Shown here one piece after another: positions 20,900 to 24,352 of a DNA stretch of 24,352 nucleotides. Position 1 is the first letter of the stretch; every line of letters begins with the position of its first letter. Both the position numbers and the translations under genes were made by a program. Origin of the DNA: an uncultured Coriobacteriaceae bacterium (lineage in GTDB: Bacteria; Actinomycetota; Coriobacteriia; Coriobacteriales; Eggerthellaceae); the NCBI GenBank assembly GCA_900550055.1, contig URQU01000027.1, positions 1-24,352 on the forward strand, given 5' to 3'. The notes under the pieces are model-generated. The model did no database searches. It was not told the DNA's origin and saw only the letters and a program-made list of their open reading frames with translations.

Positions 20900-21922
20900 A
20901 TGGATACTACGGTCATGCTCGGCCATGGCAGCGGCGGCACCATGATGAAGCGCATCATCGACGAGGTGTTCTTCGCTGCTTATGCGGGCGAAGAGCTTTT
21001 GCGGGGCGACGATGCGGCGGTTCTGCCCGCGCCGGCGCAAGGCGAGCGCCTGGCGTTTTCCACGGATAGCTTCGTGGTCACGCCGCATTTCTTCCCGGGC
21101 GGCGATATCGGACGGTTGGCCGTATGCGGCACTGTGAACGACGTTGCCACCAGCGGGGCCACCCCGCGCTATCTGAGCTGCGGCTTTGTGCTGGAAGAGG
21201 GCTTTCCCATCGAGGATCTCAAGCGCATTTGCGCCAGCATGGCCGAAGTGGCGAAGGAAGCCGGCGTGCACCTGGTCACGGGCGATACCAAGGTGGTTAA
21301 CCGCGGCCACGGCGACGGCGTGTACATCAACACCGCGGGCATCGGCACGCTGCGCGAAGGCGTGAACCTGGGCGGCGCGCAATGCAAGCCAGGCGATAAG
21401 GTGCTGGTCAGCGGCACGCTAGGCGATCATGGCATCACCATCATGAGCTGCCGCGAGTCGCTGTCGTTCAAGGCCGACCTGCAAAGCGATGCCGCACCTT
21501 TGAACCACCTCATCGCCGAGGTGCTTGCCGCGGCGCCGGGCACGCGATGCTTCCGCGATCCCACGCGCGGCGGCCTGGCTTCCACGCTCAACGAGTTGGC
21601 ATCGCAGTCCGGCACCGACATCACGGTTGAAGAGGACGCCGTTCCCGTGAAGCCCGCCGTGCAAGGCGCGTGCGATATGCTCGGCTACGACGTGTTGCAG
21701 GTGGCAAACGAGGGCAAGATGGTGTGCGTTGTCGCGCCCGAGGATGCCGAAGCGGCGCTTGCGGCCATGCGCGCGAATAAATACGGAGCCGATGCGGCCA
21801 TCATCGGCGAAGTGTCCGAAGCGCAGCCCGATCGCGGTTCGAAGGTCTTCCTGCGTACCGCCTTCGGCGGTACGCGCATCCTGGATATGCTGGTGGGCGA
21901 GCAGCTGCCGCGTATCTGCTAG
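20900..21922 (+). CDS. hypE: Hydrogenase maturation protein HypE (carbamoyl dehydratase)
   Basis: HypE receives a carbamoyl group from HypF on its C-terminal cysteine and dehydrates it with ATP to a thiocyanate, the source of the CN ligands of the [NiFe]-hydrogenase iron. The 340-residue protein belongs to the PurM-like family and shows GHGSGGTMMKRI, RGDDAAVLPA, FSTDSFVVTPHFFPGGDIGRLAVCGTVNDVATSGATPR split over two motifs, VTGDTKVV, RDPTRGGLASTLNE, and the required C-terminal PRIC with Cys340 as last residue. ATG 20900 follows AAGGAG by 7 bases. hypABCDF and the hydrogenase itself are not in the window, so the maturation genes are dispersed. A terminator follows. Confidence 0.96.
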   Translation: MDTTVMLGHGSGGTMMKRIIDEVFFAAYAGEELLRGDDAAVLPAPAQGERLAFSTDSFVVTPHFFPGGDIGRLAVCGTVNDVATSGATPRYLSCGFVLEEGFPIEDLKRICASMAEVAKEAGVHLVTGDTKVVNRGHGDGVYINTAGIGTLREGVNLGGAQCKPGDKVLVSGTLGDHGITIMSCRESLSFKADLQSDAAPLNHLIAEVLAAAPGTRCFRDPTRGGLASTLNELASQSGTDITVEEDAVPVKPAVQGACDMLGYDVLQVANEGKMVCVVAPEDAEAALAAMRANKYGADAAIIGEVSEAQPDRGSKVFLRTAFGGTRILDMLVGEQLPRIC

Positions 21923-21949
21923 GAGCATCCGGGAACCACCGGTTTGCTT

Positions 21950-21983
21950 CGCCCCGTTTCCTTTTCAGGAAGCGGGGCGTTTG
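21950..21983 (+). terminator. Terminator after hypE
   Basis: 12-bp stem CGCCCCGTTTCC / GGAAGCGGGGCG with one G-T pair, a 6-base loop, and TTTG after it. Confidence 0.8.
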
Positions 21984-22087
21984 ACTTCCTGGCAGGAAAA
22001 TCCGGAGTCGAGGCGGTTACGGCATGTGCGGAACGTCGTTGCGAAAGCGTCGTCATAACCGCTCCCCGGGTATTTTCCTGATTCGTA

Positions 22088-22115
22088 TTGCAATCATCGG
22101 CAGTAGTGGTATTGT
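22088..22115 (+). promoter_or_regulatory. Promoter of the ferredoxin gene
   Basis: TTGCAA (22088-22093), 16-base spacer, TATTGT (22110-22115), with the extended -10 TGG just before it. It is 70 bases upstream of the ferredoxin start. Confidence 0.5.
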
Positions 22116-22185
22116 GCCTGCATTGCTTAATTGGGGTATGACCCGGTAGCGTTTCGCCGGGGCTTATAGACGAGAAGGAGTTACC

Positions 22186-22374
22186 ATGGCACATCCGGTT
22201 ATTGTGGCTGACGAGTGCATCGGCTGCGGCATTTGCGTTGACGCCTGCCCGCAGGAGGTCCTGGAGGTCAACGGTGGCGTTGTCGAGGCTGTGAACGAGG
22301 AGAACTGCATCGCTTGCGGCGACTGCGTCGAGGAGTGCCCCATGGGCGCCATCTCCGAGGTCGTCGAAGAGTAA
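22186..22374 (+). CDS. 2[4Fe-4S] ferredoxin
   Basis: A clostridial-type ferredoxin of 62 residues. Two perfect CxxCxxCxxxCP motifs are present: Cys11/14/17/21 and Cys41/44/47/51, which would bind two [4Fe-4S] clusters (the fourth cysteine of each motif going to the other cluster). The protein is very acidic (ends VVEE), as expected for a soluble low-potential electron carrier. The ATG follows AAGGAG by 5 bases. It has its own promoter and a hairpin after it, so it is monocistronic; likely partners are ferredoxin-dependent oxidoreductases elsewhere, possibly hydrogenases in view of hypE. Confidence 0.97.
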   Translation: MAHPVIVADECIGCGICVDACPQEVLEVNGGVVEAVNEENCIACGDCVEECPMGAISEVVEE

Positions 22375-22397
22375 CCTCTGCGTCGTTGATCGCATTG

Positions 22398-22435
22398 AAC
22401 GAGGCCCTTGCCTATATATAGGCAAGGGCCTCGTT
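22398..22435 (+). terminator. Long hairpin after the ferredoxin gene
   Basis: A perfect 17-bp stem beginning AACGAGGCCC and closing on a TATA loop. Only TTGCG follows, so the U-tract is weak. The arms are A/T-ended on both sides. Terminator is the likely role. Confidence 0.7.
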
Positions 22436-22740
22436 GCGTATACGGGCATGGCAGGATTAGGACGGAGCCGAGTTATGAAACCGGCGTCGTAAAGAGGGGA
22501 AGGCGCCGTCGACGCCAGATTTCGAATAGGTGCTGAATCTCGCGTAAAACGCCTTTCTCGAGCTTATTTCGTAGCGACTGGGATCTATCAAGCCGCATTA
22601 CATTCGCAGTTAAGCCGATATTCGACGTTTGGAATAGCGCCATTCTCTAGATACGGCCGCAGTTTTCCCAGTTCAAATGCTTGATAGCATAAACTTAATC
22701 TATCTGACATTTTGGTGTTGACAAAACGTAAAGTTATATT
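22436..22740. other. Gene-free, increasingly AT-rich region before dnaK
   Basis: No natural-looking frame is present. A hairpin GGCGTCG (22483-22489) / CGACGCC (22510-22516) and a small dyad GATAG (22683-22687) / CTATC (22700-22704) are seen. TTGGTG (22712-22717) with TATATT (22735-22740) at 17 bases is a possible second, upstream dnaK promoter. Confidence 0.45.
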
Positions 22741-22751
22741 TCGCAAATAAC

Positions 22752-22780
22752 TTGACACGCATAGACTTAGATTTTATAGT
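22752..22780 (+). promoter_or_regulatory. Strong sigma-70-type promoter of dnaK, with possible HspR site
   Basis: Consensus TTGACA (22752-22757), exactly 17 bases, then TATAGT (22775-22780). The stretch CTTGACA-N7-ACTTAGA (22751-22771) partly matches the HspR-binding HAIR repeat CTTGAGT-N7-ACTCAAG (five of seven and four of seven bases). There is no CIRCE element, so HrcA control is not indicated. The leader is about 85 bases. Confidence 0.75.
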
Positions 22781-22869
22781 ACGAATCGTTGGAAAAAGGC
22801 TAAGCCCCTAGAGCCTAGCCGCAGTACCTGATTTCGGTTACATAACTCCAAGTGAGAGGAAGCAATCAT

Positions 22870-24352
22870 ATGAGCAAGATTCTGGGCATCGACCTTGGCA
22901 CCACCAATTCCGCCATGGCCGTCATGGAGGGTTCCGAGCCCGAGATCCTCGTGAACGCCGAGGGCGACCGCACCACCCCGTCCGTCGAGGGCTTCCGCAA
23001 GGACGGCGAGCGCGTGGTCGGCAAGGCCGCTAAGAACCAGGCCGTCACCAACCCTGAGAACACCGTCTCCTCCGTCAAGCGCTTCATCGGCCGCTCTTTC
23101 GCCGAAACCCAGGCAGAGCAGGCGAAGGTCAGCTACAAGGTGCAGGCAGGCAAGGACGGCCGCACCGTCGTCGACATCGACGGTAAGGACTACACGCCCG
23201 AGGAAATCTCCGCAATGGTCCTGCAGAAGCTGAAGAACGACGCTGAGAAGCAGGTCGGCTCGCCCATCACGCAGGCCGTCATCACCGTCCCGGCATACTT
23301 CAACGACGCTCAGCGTCAGGCCACCAAGGACGCCGGCAAGATCGCCGGCCTCGAGGTCCTGCGCATCATCAACGAGCCTACGGCAGCTGCTCTGGCATAC
23401 GGCCTCGACAAGACGAACAAGGACGAGAAGATCCTCGTGTTCGACCTGGGCGGCGGCACGTTCGACGTGTCCATCCTGGAACTTGGCGACGGCGTCTTCG
23501 AGGTTGCCGCTACTGCAGGTGACAACCAGCTGGGCGGCGACGACTGGGATCACCGCGTCATCGATTGGCTGGCCGACAAGTTCGCAAAGGACAACGGCGG
23601 TATTGACCTGCGCAAGGATAAGATGGCCCTGCAGCGTCTGAAGGAAGCAGCCGAGAAGGCCAAGATGGAGCTGTCCAGCACCACGCAGGCCAATATCAAC
23701 CTGCCGTTCATCACCGCTGATGCCACCGGCCCGAAGCACCTGGACTACACGCTTACCCGTGCCGAGTTCGAGTCCATCACCAAGGACCTGCTGGATCGTT
23801 GCCGCAAGCCCGTCGAGCAGGCGCTGAGCGATGCCGGCATGTCCCAGGGCGAGATCGACGAGGTCATCCTCGTCGGCGGCTCCACCCGTATGCCCGCCGT
23901 GCAGGAACTGGTGAAGCGCATGACCGGCAAGCAGCCGAACATGTCCGTGAACCCGGACGAGGTCGTTGCTATGGGCGCTGCCGTCCAGGGCGGCGTGCTC
24001 GCCGGCGACGTCGAGGGCATCCTGCTGCTGGACGTCACGCCCCTGTCCCTGGGCGTGGAGACCATGGGCGGCATCATGACGAAGATGATCGACCGTAACA
24101 CCACCATCCCCACCCGCAAGACCGAGGTGTACTCCACGGCAGCTGACAACCAGACCTCCGTTGAGATCCACGTGCTGCAGGGCGAGCGTCAGATGGCCAA
24201 GGACAACAAGACGCTGGGCAAGTTCCAGCTGACCGGCATCCCGGCTGCCCGCCGCGGCGTGCCGCAAATCGAGGTCACGTTCGATATCGACGCCAACGGC
24301 ATCGTGAACGTTTCCGCTAAGGACCTGGGCACCGGCAAGCAGCAGCAGATCA
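22870..24352 (+). CDS. dnaK: Chaperone DnaK (Hsp70), 3' end beyond the window
   Basis: DnaK binds unfolded peptides in an ATP-driven cycle with DnaJ and GrpE. The first 494 residues are present: the whole ATPase domain, with GIDLGTTNS (6-14), VFDLGGGTFDVS, INEPTAAALAYGLDK and ILVGGSTRMPAV, the linker LLLDVTPLSLG, and most of the substrate-binding beta domain. The ATG follows GAGAGGAAG. Residues about 75-100 contain an insertion of about 22 residues relative to Bacillus subtilis DnaK, the segment normally present in diderm and absent in monoderm Hsp70s. In actinobacteria grpE, dnaJ and hspR usually follow, which cannot be checked here. The opposite strand is also open for ~500 codons, a known dnaK artefact. 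Confidence 0.98.
   Translation, partial: MSKILGIDLGTTNSAMAVMEGSEPEILVNAEGDRTTPSVEGFRKDGERVVGKAAKNQAVTNPENTVSSVKRFIGRSFAETQAEQAKVSYKVQAGKDGRTVVDIDGKDYTPEEISAMVLQKLKNDAEKQVGSPITQAVITVPAYFNDAQRQATKDAGKIAGLEVLRIINEPTAAALAYGLDKTNKDEKILVFDLGGGTFDVSILELGDGVFEVAATAGDNQLGGDDWDHRVIDWLADKFAKDNGGIDLRKDKMALQRLKEAAEKAKMELSSTTQANINLPFITADATGPKHLDYTLTRAEFESITKDLLDRCRKPVEQALSDAGMSQGEIDEVILVGGSTRMPAVQELVKRMTGKQPNMSVNPDEVVAMGAAVQGGVLAGDVEGILLLDVTPLSLGVETMGGIMTKMIDRNTTIPTRKTEVYSTAADNQTSVEIHVLQGERQMAKDNKTLGKFQLTGIPAARRGVPQIEVTFDIDANGIVNVSAKDLGTGKQQQI

Noticed and set aside
22398..22435. Palindrome after ferredoxin as a possible recombination or attachment site
   Set aside because: A hairpin immediately after a gene is better explained as a terminator. 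No integrase, repeat partner or disrupted gene is nearby.
22774..24267. 497-codon open frame on the minus strand opposite dnaK
   Set aside because: It is a shadow of the GC-biased dnaK codons. The product is a Leu/Val/His/Gly-rich sequence with no domain, and such dnaK antisense frames are a known annotation artefact.
1..24352. CRISPR arrays, insertion sequences, prophage or defence islands
   Set aside because: I found no regularly spaced repeats, transposase or integrase motifs, terminal inverted repeats, or nuclease/methylase genes in the window.

Overview
The window looks like a chromosomal segment of an anaerobic, moderately GC-rich actinobacterium, most likely class Coriobacteriia, family Eggerthellaceae (Eggerthella/Slackia-like). 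This is inferred from gene content and protein style: a membrane-anchored LuxR-type regulator with about seven N-terminal helices, an arginine deiminase plus arginine/ornithine antiporter pair, hydrogenase maturation and nickel regulation genes, a small 2[4Fe-4S] ferredoxin and an unusual Nramp-like transporter. I see no insertion sequence, integrase, prophage or CRISPR array. The gene order reads as ordinary chromosome with several compact regulatory devices.

Layout. 1-2151: tail of an unidentified gene, a terminator, then a two-gene unit of an EamA/DMT transporter and an unknown 184-aa protein. 2256-6065: two tandem, closely related MHS-type MFS transporters. Each is preceded by a short reading frame with its own Shine-Dalgarno (SD) sequence that runs 11 bases into the transporter gene. 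A TetR-type regulator follows. 6491-9364 (minus): arcD and arcA of the arginine deiminase route, with hairpins in the arcA leader and between the genes. 9816-10784: membrane LuxR regulator, divergent from arcA. 10960-12213: Nramp-superfamily transporter lacking the canonical metal-site motifs. 12733-14391: a flavodoxin-like/SCP2-like/four-helix membrane fusion protein. 14623-16040 (minus): tRNA-Arg(CCT), a HAD phosphatase, tRNA-Gly(CCC) and a small XRE regulator with tandem palindromes over its start region. 16392-17885: LytR-CpsA-Psr (LCP) cell-wall ligase with a Gly/Ser/Tyr-rich tail. 18012-19151 (minus): galE with an internal insertion. 19336-19472: a promoter, a Leu-rich 12-codon leader peptide and competing hairpins resembling an attenuator, but with no co-oriented gene directly after it. 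19572-21922: an unknown gene on the minus strand, divergent from a three-gene unit of an 84-aa unknown, nikR and hypE. 22186-22374: ferredoxin. 22870 to the end: dnaK, truncated by the window edge.

How the parts may work together. Arginine deiminase with ArcD would take up and deiminate arginine; the arcB and arcC steps are not in the window. NikR and HypE link nickel sensing to [NiFe]-hydrogenase maturation. LCP and GalE fit cell-envelope glycopolymer work. The paired MFS genes look like a duplication for small organic acid or zwitterion uptake, possibly controlled by the adjacent TetR protein. Most regulatory sites are called by eye from hexamers and dyads and should be read as candidates.
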